Positions 16,538-25,384 of a stretch of DNA of 64,000 nucleotides are shown piece after piece. Each line of letters opens with the position of its first letter. Position 1 is the first letter of the stretch. Below the pieces are notes generated by a model that saw nothing but the letters and a program-made list of their open reading frames with translations, made no database searches and was not told where the DNA came from. The position numbers were made by a program, and so were the translations under genes. The DNA lies in contig CBDHFM010000030.1 in assembly GCA_965262505.1 (NCBI GenBank), positions 992,001 through 1,056,000 on the forward strand, given 5' to 3'. This DNA comes from JACPPO01 sp965262505. Lineage in GTDB: Bacteria > Acidobacteriota > Vicinamibacteria > Vicinamibacterales > UBA2999.

Positions 16538-19522
16538 TTAGAACGTGTAGCGGAAGCCGACCTGCGCCTCCCGTGGCCTTCCCGCCACGACCGGCACCAG
16601 GAAGTTGTCGTCGAGCCGCTCACCGCTTGGATTGCCGAAGTTGTCCTTGTTCAGGACGTTATACACGTCGAAGTAGAAGCCGAGGGACTGCGCGCCCGCC
16701 CCCGGCAGATTAAACGTGTACCGCACGGTCAGATCGAGGAGGGACAATTTGTTTCCGTCGATCCCGTTCTTGATGGCGCATCCCCCGCTGTCGAGCGCCG
16801 ACAGGATCGGCCGATCCAGGTCGTGCACGCCCGCACACGGCCGGTCGTCGTCCTCACCGTCGTCGTTGGCGTCGTCCCCAATCGTCTCGTTGATCGGATA
16901 GCCCGAATAGGCCCGGAACATGCCCCCGATGTTCAACGTGCTCCACGGATTCACGTTGACCCCCGCGGCGAAGGCGTGCCGGTTGTCCGTGGTCGTGCGC
17001 CCGAAGTCCCTGCGCGGATCCCGATCGTGGGCGTTCCGCTCGGGGCTGAAGCCGAACGTGTCGACTGTGTTCTTCGAGTCGGCCAGCGTGTACGACGCCC
17101 GAGCACTCCAGCCATCGGAGAACCGCTTCTCGAGCGTGGTCTCCAGCGAGTCGAATTGGGAGTTGAAATCGGGGCTGACGACGTACCGCAGCACTTGCTC
17201 GAAGTCGGTGCTCCGAGCGATCGCGGGAACCAGTACGCCATTGGGATCGAACGTGTCGACCCCGAGGCGGGTCACTACACCGTCCGCATCCTCCGGGCCT
17301 TCGTTGATGTCGGTCGTGCCCATCTGGTCGTACCCGCGGTTCCCGACGAAACTGACGCCGATCGCCAGATCCGCCGCGAGCTGGTGCTGCACGCCTATGC
17401 TGTACCCCCACAGATAGCCCATTCGCCGATTCTCGGCCTCGAACAGCGGCTCGTCGTTGATGAACGACGCCCCCCCTGGCTGGAGCGAGTTTCTGATATC
17501 CGTCAGAGCCGCCCGGCACGCCGGGCTGATTTGCGCCAGCCGCCCGTCCGAGACGGGTTGCAGGCATACATGCCGGGTCGGGATGACGCCGCGACCTGCG
17601 GACCGATCCGTACGGGTGTCGAACTGGAAGGTCTGAGAGAACAGACCATTTCGAAGGAGACGGATGGGAACGCCGAGAAAATGGTAATCGTAGAACTTGC
17701 CGACGCCGCCGCGGATGACGGTCCGGCCCGAGCCGGACAGATCGTAGGCGAAGCCGAGGCGCGGTGCAAAGGCATCTTTCTGGTCCGGCAGTTGCTCCTG
17801 ATAGTCCCACCGGACACCCAGGTCCAGCGTGAGGTTGTCGGCCACCCTCCACTGGTCGTGCACGAACGCGTTCCAGAAAGTATCGCTCTCATCGAACACG
17901 ATGTTCCCCATCAAAATCCGGAACCGCGACGGATAGGAGAACGCATTCGCGGGGTCGAACGGAATATTGTGCCGGAATTGGAAGGAGCCGTTGTCTCTAT
18001 TCCCACGATACTCCGGCGTCCCGTTGCGTTTGTCCCACGTGCCGCCGGCCTTGAACGTGTGTTGGTTGCCGGCAAAGGTGAAGGTGTTCTTCACCGCGGG
18101 AAGCACCGTGATGCGGCCACTGTGCGCGTCGCGGAGACCCGTGTCGAAGTCCGCATAGGCGTTTTCGGACCCGATGTCGAACTGGTCGCGGCCGGCCAGT
18201 CCGACGTAATCCGCGGTGAGCCAGCCGTCTGTCAGGTAATCCGATGGGGAGATGTTCGCCATCGCCAAGTTCGTGACGATACGTTCCTCCCCGATCCGGC
18301 TGATGATCAACTCATTGGTGGCCCGGTTGCCGATGATCGCCGTCCAGCCCCCGTTGTATGCTCGATCGCCAACACTCATCTCGGCCCGCCGCTGGTCGAG
18401 GGTCGCACAACAATCGAAGCCCTGGGCCATCGACGGCTTCGGCTCACGGGACCAGGTGAACCTGAATCCGTGGTTGCCCTCCGTGTAGTCGAGCCGCAGT
18501 AACGTCGCGAACCGCCGAACAACTTCCGTGGCATTGTAATTCGCGAACCTCGATTGCGATTCCGCCGGGAACGTGTGGATGTGGGACGCCCGCTGCCTGA
18601 TGCTGTCGACGTTGAAGAAGACGAATGCCTTGTCCCGGACCATCGGGCCGCCGATGGAGGCGCCGGAGATGTGCTGGCTTTGGGGCTGTTTGTCCGCGCC
18701 TGAGGGCAGGAACTCATTCCTCAGCGAGAGCTTCTCGCTTGTGTGGAAATAGTACCCTCGCCCGGCGAACGTGTTCGTGCCCGATTTCGTGATGGCGTTG
18801 ATGATGACGCCGCTCGCTCCACCGGTCTCAGCGGTGTACTGGTGCGTCAGGACCTGGAACTCGGCCGTCGCGTCGAGCGAGATCCGGGCCTGCGGCCCGC
18901 TGCCTCCGCCGTTGGACTGCTGGTTCGAGACGCCGTCGACGTTCCACTGGTTGCGATCATTCGATTGCCCGTTGGCGTAGAACGCGTCGCCTTCGAAGTC
19001 CCCTTCCCCGATGGCGCCGAGGTCGGGTGTGACGCCCGGTACGAGTTGCACGAGCCCGAACTGGGTGCGGCCCTGGCTGGGCAGGGTATCGACCTCTCGC
19101 TCCGACACGACGTAGCCGATACGGCTGCTCGAGGTGTCGACGATCGGCGCCTCGCCTGTGACCGTGATGGTTTCCGCGACGCCCCCCACGCTCAAGCTGA
19201 AGTCGAACGACAGTTCCTGCCCGACCTGGACCACGATCCCTGCCTGCTCGACAGTCTGAAAGCCCGGGAGACCCGCACTCAGCGTGTAGGTGCCCGGAGA
19301 AATCGCGGTCAGGATGAAGATCCCCGCCCCATCGGTCACCCCTTCACGGGCAACCCCGGTGGCTTCATTCGCCGCCGTGACGACGACGCCCGGCAGCACC
19401 CCGCCGCCTTGATCGGCGACGGTGCCAGTGACCGTTGCAGTACTCTGCTGGGCCAGCGCCGGCAAGGCCAGGCAGCCAGCCAGGACCGCAAGACCACCGA
19501 TACGAGCAACTGTCTTCAACAT
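16538..19522 (-). CDS. TonB-dependent receptor with carboxypeptidase-regulatory N-domain
   Basis: The 994-residue outer-membrane receptor has a signal peptide ending PALAQQ, a CarboxypepD_reg domain (TATVTGTVADQGGGVLPGVV), the plug start VAETITVTGEAPIVDTSSSR with a Gly/Asn-rich loop (YANGQSNDRNQWNVDGVSNQ), ASGVIINAITKSGTNTFAGR, and a barrel ending in aromatic QVGFRYTF. The layout resembles Oar-like receptors of Acidobacteria and Myxococcota. Substrate unknown. The start is at ATG 19522 behind AGGGGGAAG. A sigma54-like promoter with the same upstream block as the other receptor lies about 190 bases upstream, and a strong terminator follows. Confidence 0.92.
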   Translation of the reverse strand: MLKTVARIGGLAVLAGCLALPALAQQSTATVTGTVADQGGGVLPGVVVTAANEATGVAREGVTDGAGIFILTAISPGTYTLSAGLPGFQTVEQAGIVVQVGQELSFDFSLSVGGVAETITVTGEAPIVDTSSSRIGYVVSEREVDTLPSQGRTQFGLVQLVPGVTPDLGAIGEGDFEGDAFYANGQSNDRNQWNVDGVSNQQSNGGGSGPQARISLDATAEFQVLTHQYTAETGGASGVIINAITKSGTNTFAGRGYYFHTSEKLSLRNEFLPSGADKQPQSQHISGASIGGPMVRDKAFVFFNVDSIRQRASHIHTFPAESQSRFANYNATEVVRRFATLLRLDYTEGNHGFRFTWSREPKPSMAQGFDCCATLDQRRAEMSVGDRAYNGGWTAIIGNRATNELIISRIGEERIVTNLAMANISPSDYLTDGWLTADYVGLAGRDQFDIGSENAYADFDTGLRDAHSGRITVLPAVKNTFTFAGNQHTFKAGGTWDKRNGTPEYRGNRDNGSFQFRHNIPFDPANAFSYPSRFRILMGNIVFDESDTFWNAFVHDQWRVADNLTLDLGVRWDYQEQLPDQKDAFAPRLGFAYDLSGSGRTVIRGGVGKFYDYHFLGVPIRLLRNGLFSQTFQFDTRTDRSAGRGVIPTRHVCLQPVSDGRLAQISPACRAALTDIRNSLQPGGASFINDEPLFEAENRRMGYLWGYSIGVQHQLAADLAIGVSFVGNRGYDQMGTTDINEGPEDADGVVTRLGVDTFDPNGVLVPAIARSTDFEQVLRYVVSPDFNSQFDSLETTLEKRFSDGWSARASYTLADSKNTVDTFGFSPERNAHDRDPRRDFGRTTTDNRHAFAAGVNVNPWSTLNIGGMFRAYSGYPINETIGDDANDDGEDDDRPCAGVHDLDRPILSALDSGGCAIKNGIDGNKLSLLDLTVRYTFNLPGAGAQSLGFYFDVYNVLNKDNFGNPSGERLDDNFLVPVVAGRPREAQVGFRYTF

Positions 19523-19710
19523 CCGCTTCCCCCTAATCACTGGTGACGTTCATGGCTTGCGTAATCAACCGCTTACGGCTCGAACCTGAGAGAAAACTCC
19601 ATATTACTCGAAAAATCCAGCATTATGGTCGCCGAACGCACCCCACGGGTCAAGCGGAATCTTCCTAAGTGTTACCGAGGGGCACACGAGTGTTACCGAG
19701 GGCACACGCT

Positions 19711-19726
19711 TGCCAGAACCATGCCA
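19711..19726 (-). promoter_or_regulatory. Sigma54-like -24/-12 promoter
   Basis: Minus-strand TGGCATGGTTCTGGCA keeps GG at -24 and GC at -12 with exact sigma54 spacing, and matches the element at 11834-11849 in 14 of 16 positions. The predicted start near 19700 gives a leader of about 180 bases before the receptor ATG. Confidence 0.65.
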
Positions 19727-19748
19727 GTTTATTTTTTCGAATTTGCTA

Positions 19749-19825
19749 GGAAAAACGCCATTCCTGCGGGCCGAATCCATCCATATGGATCGTCATCTTC
19801 GGGGATCCGAAGCTCACCAAGTCCC
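19749..19825 (-). promoter_or_regulatory. Conserved upstream block, possible enhancer-binding site
   Basis: This is the second copy of the block at 11871-11945. It holds a perfect 12-bp palindrome ATCCATATGGAT (19779-19790) and CTTCGG..CCGAAG (19797-19812). Together with the promoter, the two regions share about 110 bases while the leaders between promoter and gene differ, so selection on a regulatory site is likely. Confidence 0.5.
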
Positions 19826-19916
19826 GACCCCAAGGCAGCCGAGCAGATCCTGTGCACCTGCGGCTGAGGAACGACGGGCTGCTAGGACGTCGATGGAGAG
19901 ACGGGCCGCATCCGCG

Positions 19917-21032
19917 CTACTGCGGGTTCGCTGTGACCCGTCCGACTCTCGGTCTGAGCGACATCGTCCACGACAGCGGCACCGACACCGGGTTGTAGCA
20001 GATCTTGTCGTCGCAGGCCTGGTACTCCAGCGTCCCCGTCACCGTCACACTGTCCCCGTCGGGCTGGTTCTCGAGGACGACTTCCTGCAACAACCTGAAC
20101 GGCTCCTGGTAGACCGGCACCCGCTCGTCGAGCGGCTCGAAATAGTAGATCTCGGAATCCGGATAGGTGAGCGACAAGGGGCTCAGGAACGACTGCGGCG
20201 CCAGCTCGAGCGAGATGACCCGGTAGCTGTCCGCCCCGGGCGCGTACACGTGCATCCCCGGACGCGGCGTGACATCGAGGACCAGCGACACGTGGTTCAT
20301 GCGGGAGATCGCCGCGTCGCTCGGGTAGGTGGTGAGCTCCAGATGGTCGGTCGACACCGTCGTGCCCTGGACCGGCGCCCCACCGACACCGGTCCTCACC
20401 ATGATGTTCGAGATGGTCGTGCGCTCCCGATACGAATCCTCCATGAATCTGGAAGTGACACGGCCCTCGGCGTCGACGACGAAGGTGCCGGGGAACGGAA
20501 TCCCGCTGTGCCGCTCCGCGGGTTCGGCGCCGGTCACGTAGCGCGCCACCTGCGCCTCGAGCGTGGGGTCGATGTTCGTCGACGCGAGCACGGCTTCCAC
20601 AACCGTGTTCAGGATGCCGTAGCTCCGGATCGTCGCCGAGCCGACATCCGACAGGAGCGGAAACGTGATTTCGTTCTCGCGACCGAACGCCGCGAGAATC
20701 TCGGTCGAATCGTAGCTGATGGTCGCCAGCCCCAGACCTTCGTCACGAAGTCGTGCCGCCTGACTTTGCAGCTCCACGAGCTGCGATCGGCACCACGGTC
20801 ACCAATCAGCCGAACGGACGAAGACGAGCATGGCCCCGTTGGGGCCCATGATCGACTGGAGCGTCCGAACGCTCCCGCTCTGGTCTTGAAGGCTGAAATC
20901 GGGGACACGCTCGCCGACCTGGGGCCCGAGCCCCGACAGATCGAGCATTTCCTGCGCCTGGACCGGTGCCTGCGCGAACAGAATGGCCAGCAGGGCGGCG
21001 AGCAACCATGGGGTCAGGGCCTGGATACGCAT
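19917..21032 (-). CDS. Selenoprotein: redoxin (UxxC) fused to a DsbD-alpha-like domain
   Basis: The reading frame runs from ATG 21032 through an in-frame TGA at 20801-20799 to the stop at 19917, giving 371 residues with Sec78. The N-part has a signal peptide ending APVQAQ and an AhpC/TSA-type redoxin fold: GERVPDFSLQDQSGSVRTL, then LVFVRSADW-U-PWC-RSQLVELQ, where cysteine homologues carry ADWCPFCK. The C-part (from about residue 215) ends with LEYQACDDKICYNPVSVPL, the cysteine-pair region of DsbD N-terminal domains. A hairpin sits right after the TGA, and selA, selB, selD and tRNA-Sec are 21-26 kb away. It is probably a periplasmic thiol reductase or peroxidase, if Sec is inserted before export. 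Read naively it looks like two separate ORFs. Confidence 0.85.
20768..20784 (-). promoter_or_regulatory. Candidate bacterial SECIS hairpin
   Basis: GCAGCTC-GTG-GAGCTGC forms a perfect 7-bp stem with a G-containing triloop, starting 14 bases after the UGA (20801-20799) inside the coding region. Distance and loop fit SelB-dependent bSECIS elements. An outer TGCCG...CGGCA pairing may extend it. Confidence 0.65.
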
Positions 21033-21310
21033 CTGTGACTCCACATTCTGGGACCTGCACTCCGCGTCTTCGGTCCCGCGGCCGACCGGCAGTCGGCCGC
21101 CGGGCGGTGCACGATACTGCCAAACTCCGGCGTGGAAATCAAGCGCCGAGCCCAACCGATCTACAATGACGGGCGCCTCCGAACCGGCCCGAGGCGTTCG
21201 TTGAGCTACCAGGGCGGTCGGCTAGGATTAAAGCAGGCACGGACGGAAGGGAAAGGCTTGTTCCTTTCCGCCGGGTATCAGCGTGAATGCGCTCCACAGG
21301 AGGTTCGGCA

Positions 21311-21859
21311 ATGAGAATGATTGTGGTGTCTCTGGCTCTCTTCATGATGTTCGCCTCGACCGCGTCCGGCCAACAGGGCTTTGGGACGGCTCCGGACGGT
21401 CCCGAGTCGGCCAAACTGGCGGCGACCTACGACCCGACCAAGGCCACGGTCATTACAGCCGCGGATGTGGCGGCGGCCATCGCCGCGCTCCCGCCAGACC
21501 GTGTGAGCGCCAACGGCACGTTCGTTGAGCGCCAGGACCCCGGGGACATGTTCGCCTACCGCATTGCGGTCGACCGGCGTCGGACGCCGCAGCGGGCCAA
21601 TGCCCACGCCGGGGAGGCGGAAGTCTGGTCCGTGGTCGATGGATCCGGCGCGATCACCACCGGGGGCAGGCTGGTCGAGACCATTCAGGATGGCAAGGTG
21701 GTCGGCCGGGTTATTGAGGGTGGCGTCACGACACCGGTGGCCAAAGGGGATTTCGTCGTCATCCCCGAGGGCGTGCCTCACTACATCACCGAGGCGAACC
21801 CGCACGTCATTTTCGTGGCCTTTGAGTTCCCGCGTCCGGAGACGGAGATCCCTCGCTGA
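21311..21859 (+). CDS. Secreted cupin-domain protein
   Basis: The 182-residue product has a signal peptide (MRMIVVSLALFMMFASTASG) and one cupin barrel: RTPQRANAHAGEAEVWSVVD, GSGAITTGGRLVE and PVAKGDFVVIPEGVPHYITE. The metal triad would be His in ANAH, Glu in EAEVW and His in VPHY. Role unknown; cupins of this kind are dioxygenases, isomerases or binding proteins. AGGAGG eight bases before ATG 21311 fixes the start. The next gene, an exported FAH-like protein, follows on the same strand after 83 bases, so a shared catabolic step is possible. Confidence 0.8.
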   Translation: MRMIVVSLALFMMFASTASGQQGFGTAPDGPESAKLAATYDPTKATVITAADVAAAIAALPPDRVSANGTFVERQDPGDMFAYRIAVDRRRTPQRANAHAGEAEVWSVVDGSGAITTGGRLVETIQDGKVVGRVIEGGVTTPVAKGDFVVIPEGVPHYITEANPHVIFVAFEFPRPETEIPR

Positions 21860-21942
21860 CTCGGGTTCCGTCGTTGTTTAGCAGGCACACGTACGCGCGT
21901 TCGACGTTTCCACCTGACTCAAGATACTGCGAGGGAGGCCAT

Positions 21943-23115
21943 ATGAAGAATGTGTTGTCGGCTGTTGCCATGGCGACGGTTTGCGCGGCTGCGATGGTTT
22001 CGACAGCTTCGGCTCAGACTGCCGGGGAACGCTTCGGGATCGGAATGTTCACCTACCAGAATCAGACCTTCGTCGGCCTTGTGATGCGATACCCGACGGA
22101 GCCTCAGGCCGTAGGAGGCGTGGTTGTCGACCTCGCGGCCGCGGCCACGGCGGCCGGCCAGACGGTTCCCACCAGCGACGTGCTGACGATCATGGATCAG
22201 TGGGAAACCGGTGTGAGCGGCCGCGTCAGACAAATCGTCGCTCAGGTCGGTCAGTTGCTCGATGGGAATAGCCGGCCCGGTTATGTCTACGACTACAACG
22301 CCGTGGATGTGGAGCGGCCATTTGTCCCCCGTCTGGCCCTCGGCGGCTTCAGCAACTATCCGGGTGTCATCGCGGCAGACGGACCGCAGGAAGTAGAACC
22401 GCCCGCGCCGGACATCCCCGGCCTGTGGACCCGCGCGGCCGGCGACACGCGTCCCGTCAACCCCAGGGTCTTCCTGGTTCCGAGCATCGATTCCGTCTGG
22501 ATCGGTGATGGCGACCCCGTCATCAACTGGCACTCGGACATTCGCCAGCGGTACGAGTACGAGTGTGAACTCGCTGGCGTGATCGGCAGACCCATGTGGC
22601 GGGTGTCGCCGGAAAACGCCGCGGACTATTTCTTCGGCTACTCCCTCAACAACGATATCTCCGATCGCCAGGCGCGCCGGCCCGACACATGGTCGGACCT
22701 GGGCACCGCCCAGAAAGGCTGGGATTCCTTCAAGCCGTTCGGCCCGTTTATCGTGCCAAAAGACTTCGTTGATCCGACGAACGTGGACGTCAAGATGTCC
22801 ATCGTCGACAACGAGGGCGTTCACCACGATCTTCAGGAGGGCAGCACGGGCCGGGCATATCACAGCCTGTACGAGTACGCCGCGTATCTGTCCAACATGG
22901 TCACGGTGCCGGTGGGAACGGTGATCTCCCTCGGCACCCCTCCCGGCTCCCATGGCGGAATGGGCCGGAGCATGCGGCCTGGTGATCAGCAGAGTTGCTC
23001 GTACACGGGGCTTGGCACCCTGCACAACACGCTTGTGGCCGAGGGATCGCCGGAGGCCGATGCCTGGCTGCAGAAGAAGAACGCACGTCTTGGTGTTGGG
23101 GGCGTTTCCCGCTAG
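21943..23115 (+). CDS. Exported fumarylacetoacetate hydrolase (FAH)-family protein
   Basis: The 390-residue product has a clear signal peptide (MKNVLSAVAMATVCAAAMVS, ending ASAQT) and an FAH fold in the C-terminal half: RYEYECELAGVIGRPMWRVS, ADYFFGYSLNNDISDRQAR, KGWDSFKPFGPFIVP and VPVGTVISLGTPPG. The E-x-E metal site is read in YEYECELA and the Asp in NNDIS. FAH proteins hydrolyse C-C bonds in acylpyruvate-type substrates and are normally cytoplasmic, so the export signal is odd. GGGAGG before ATG 21943 supports this start over the ORF start at 21874. The N-terminal 150 residues are longer than in bacterial FAH enzymes. Confidence 0.82.
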   Translation: MKNVLSAVAMATVCAAAMVSTASAQTAGERFGIGMFTYQNQTFVGLVMRYPTEPQAVGGVVVDLAAAATAAGQTVPTSDVLTIMDQWETGVSGRVRQIVAQVGQLLDGNSRPGYVYDYNAVDVERPFVPRLALGGFSNYPGVIAADGPQEVEPPAPDIPGLWTRAAGDTRPVNPRVFLVPSIDSVWIGDGDPVINWHSDIRQRYEYECELAGVIGRPMWRVSPENAADYFFGYSLNNDISDRQARRPDTWSDLGTAQKGWDSFKPFGPFIVPKDFVDPTNVDVKMSIVDNEGVHHDLQEGSTGRAYHSLYEYAAYLSNMVTVPVGTVISLGTPPGSHGGMGRSMRPGDQQSCSYTGLGTLHNTLVAEGSPEADAWLQKKNARLGVGGVSR

Positions 23116-23141
23116 CGCCAACGACGCCAGGGTCTACATAG

Positions 23142-23172
23142 CACGCCCGGCTTGTTGAGCAAGCCGGGCGTG
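23142..23172. terminator. Hairpin between convergent genes, probable terminator
   Basis: A perfect 13-bp stem (23142-23154 and 23160-23172, CACGCCCGGCTTG) with loop TTGAG. It lies 26 bases after the FAH stop and 55 bases from the end of the convergent gene. No T-run follows, so efficiency is uncertain. Confidence 0.6.
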
Positions 23173-23227
23173 GACTACGGCGCGACCTCTGCCGATTACG
23201 GCGACAGCCGGGAACCGGCCTACCTGG

Positions 23228-24394
23228 TCACCTTAGCAGGTAGGCCGGGTAAGTTGAGGGGCCTCCTTCACTCGCATCGACCTCGTTGCTTTCACGCTCC
23301 CGGATCTGCGTGCCCGTCACCACATTGATCAGGCCGTAGCTGTGCTCGTGACAGGCGAACTCGTAGAACGTACCCGGCTCGACTCTGGGCAACAGCGTAT
23401 CGACGCTCCAGGGACTCGTCCAGGTATTCGGATCGGTGACGGTGTATTCGTAGTGGACCGTATTCGGGCCGATCCGTGTGAAACGCTCCGTCACGCGCAG
23501 CGCGTCGGTCGATCCCAGGAAATTCGTCCCCGGGGTTTTGTCGATGAAATTCGCGGTCTCCACGACCAGCGTGTCGCCATCCCAGCTGCCGCGGGGCTCA
23601 CCGAGCCAATGCCCGACGTGTGACGGAAGGGCCGGCCGGCCGGCCAGCGGGACGATGCGCACATCGTTGTTCGATTGCAGCACGATCGTCACGTAGCCCG
23701 GGCTCTGAAAAAGAAGCACCTCCGCAGTGACGCCCGCCGCTCTCGCGGCTGAGTCCGCTCCGGGAGTGCCGCCGCTGACGAGCGGCACGGCACCGAGCCC
23801 CTGGACGCACCGTGTGTACAGGTTGCCGAAGGTCCGCACGCTGATCGACGGGTTCCGCTCCCTCGCCGCGGCGGCCACGGCCGCGCGCCGTTCCTGCGCC
23901 TCGGGCGTCAACGGGGGCAGCCGTCCATTGTCAGGATCGACGATGAGCGAGGTGCGCAGGTTCGGCCGGGCGCCCGACTGCCACGCCTCCATGCCGAATT
24001 CCTTCCAGTCGTAGTGCATGGTCCGCGTATCAACCGTCGCGTCGGCGTCCGCCGCATTCTTGAACTCGGCGAAGGCTTCCTCTTCGGTGTAGAACGCCTT
24101 CGCTCCCAGCTCCTCGGGACGCTCCAACGGCGTGTACGTCGCGGTCATCCACAATCCGCGCAAGTCGGGGTCGCCCCAGGCGGTGCGCGGTGCCTGCCAC
24201 TCCACCAGCGCCGCCTCGGCTCTTGCCGCCTCGGCGGCCGCGTTGACCGCGGCCTCGGTATTGCCCCGAGTGATCGTCGAGGGAGGCGTCGCCCCGCTGG
24301 AGGGCGCCTGCGCCACCAGCAGCACCGCCATCGATACGACGCCCACGATGAGGAGCATCAGCGCGATTGATAGCCAATGAATCCGAATACGCAT
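23228..24394 (-). CDS. Secreted protein of the expanded unknown family, long type (L3)
   Basis: The 388-residue product has a signal anchor (MRIRIHWLSIALMLLIVGVV), then TAWGDPDLRGLWMTATYTPL, MHYDWKEFGMEAWQSGARPN, NLYTRCVQGLGAVPL, RGSWDGDTLVVETANFIDKT and FACHEHSYGLINVVTGTQIR. RGSW replaces the usual RGHW and HEH replaces HEQ, so the His in the core motif is not strictly required. AGGAGG lies 8 bases before ATG 24394; an ATG at 24400 is too close. It follows short-type S3 by 26 bases. It resembles L1 (NLYTRC form) more than L2. Confidence 0.8.
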   Translation of the reverse strand: MRIRIHWLSIALMLLIVGVVSMAVLLVAQAPSSGATPPSTITRGNTEAAVNAAAEAARAEAALVEWQAPRTAWGDPDLRGLWMTATYTPLERPEELGAKAFYTEEEAFAEFKNAADADATVDTRTMHYDWKEFGMEAWQSGARPNLRTSLIVDPDNGRLPPLTPEAQERRAAVAAAARERNPSISVRTFGNLYTRCVQGLGAVPLVSGGTPGADSAARAAGVTAEVLLFQSPGYVTIVLQSNNDVRIVPLAGRPALPSHVGHWLGEPRGSWDGDTLVVETANFIDKTPGTNFLGSTDALRVTERFTRIGPNTVHYEYTVTDPNTWTSPWSVDTLLPRVEPGTFYEFACHEHSYGLINVVTGTQIRERESNEVDASEGGPSTYPAYLLR

Positions 24395-24420
24395 GTGCAT
24401 TGCCTCCTCAGTCACCACCC

Positions 24421-25275
24421 CTATCGAGCCGGCGGATTGTAGAGCCCCAGCGGCGTATACATTATCTCTTCCACGAATGGCACACAGTTGAATTCCATCA
24501 GTTGAACGTTCGGCTCCAGACGCCGGTAAATCGGGAAGCTGATCGTCCACGGCTGGGTGTAGACGTTCGGGTCTTCGATCGTGGCTTCGTACATCAGGTG
24601 GTTTGGACCCATGGGCGTCCAGCGTTCCACGACATGGAGCGCGTCGGTCGCGAAATTTCCGGCCCGGTCGAACCAGGCGAGGCCGTTGAAGCCTGTCACG
24701 TCCACCACCAGGGTATCGCCCTCCCAGCGGCCATTCGACCATCCCATCCAGGAGCCAGCCGGCGCCTCCTCATTCGAGGCGAGGTTGACCAATCGATGGG
24801 CGCCTTTGTATTCGTAGGTAATCAGGATCTGCTCGCTATTCTGAAAGATCTGAAAGGGAAACGGCATGTAGTTCGCGCGCGGCACACCCGGCCGGTAACA
24901 CTGGAGCTCCGGATCGCCGGTGTCAAAGCGGCTCGGGTCGTTGGTGGGCATGACGACCATCCGGTTCTCGAGGTTCTCCTGTTTCTCAGCCAGCGCCTCC
25001 GGCGTGTACGGAATCGTGCCGCCTTCGACGATCCCCAGGCCCCCGGGCTGGGCGCCCCATGCGCCCATGACCTCGGGGTGGGGGCCCGCTTCGGCCTGAT
25101 GCGTCTCGATGTCCCAGTTGGCGGTCGTGACGGCCTGCCAGACCCCATTCAAGTCGGGGTTGCCGTCTTCCGCCCGCGCGACACCCGGCCCCTGGTCCTG
25201 CCCCCCCGCACACCCCAGTGCCGCCACGGCCACGAACGCCGAACCCGCGACCAACGTTTTCCATCCGAAGCGCAT
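24421..25275 (-). CDS. Secreted or lipid-anchored protein of the unknown family, short type (S3)
   Basis: The 284-residue product has a signal sequence with AALGCAGG, a weak lipobox, then GNPDLNGVWQAVTTANWDIE, NDPSRFDTGDPELQCYRPGV, RANYMPFPFQIFQNSEQILI, GWSNGRWEGDTLVVDVTGF, DALHVVERWTPMGPNHLMYE and EFNCVPFVEEIMYTPLGLYN. Function unknown. AGAGGGA precedes ATG 25275. It heads an S-L pair with L3. The block order is the same as in S1, S4 and S5. Confidence 0.8.
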   Translation of the reverse strand: MRFGWKTLVAGSAFVAVAALGCAGGQDQGPGVARAEDGNPDLNGVWQAVTTANWDIETHQAEAGPHPEVMGAWGAQPGGLGIVEGGTIPYTPEALAEKQENLENRMVVMPTNDPSRFDTGDPELQCYRPGVPRANYMPFPFQIFQNSEQILITYEYKGAHRLVNLASNEEAPAGSWMGWSNGRWEGDTLVVDVTGFNGLAWFDRAGNFATDALHVVERWTPMGPNHLMYEATIEDPNVYTQPWTISFPIYRRLEPNVQLMEFNCVPFVEEIMYTPLGLYNPPAR

Positions 25276-25350
25276 AAGTCCCTCTGCCTCTCCGAACGTC
25301 CGGCCGCTTTCGCGACGACCACGATCGGATTCACTGGTCTTGAAAGAGAT

Positions 25351-25379
25351 AGGGGGCAGGGGATTTCTCCCTGCCCCCT
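25351..25379 (-). terminator. Terminator hairpin after the TonB relic
   Basis: Arms 25351-25361 and 25369-25379 pair perfectly (AGGGGGCAGGG) with loop GATTTCT; on the minus strand ATCTCTTTC follows. It lies 6 bases beyond the stop of the TonB C-terminal relic and 75 bases before the start of S3. Confidence 0.7.
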
Positions 25380-25384
25380 TCAGT

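Larger units (their letters stand above)
19523..19916. other. Leader and promoter region of the second TonB receptor
   Basis: 394 bases without a gene. On the minus strand it holds a sigma54-like promoter (19711-19726) with its upstream block, then a leader with two copies of a motif reading CTCGGTAACAC (about 19672-19703, separated by GTGTGCCC), and an A/T-rich segment near 19590-19625. The CTCGGTAACAC motif also occurs at about 88-98 of the window. Confidence 0.55.

Noticed and set aside
16823..18502. 559-residue plus-strand ORF opposite the second TonB receptor
   Set aside because: Antisense shadow; its residues mirror the receptor codons and no family is recognised.
19917..20777. Separate gene starting at 20777 and another ending at 20799
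   Set aside because: Both are in the same frame with a UGA at the redox Cys position; they form one selenoprotein gene.
23228..24742. 504-residue protein starting at 24742
   Set aside because: The first 116 residues overlap the short-type gene S3 in another frame; the signal sequence and AGGAGG point to ATG 24394.
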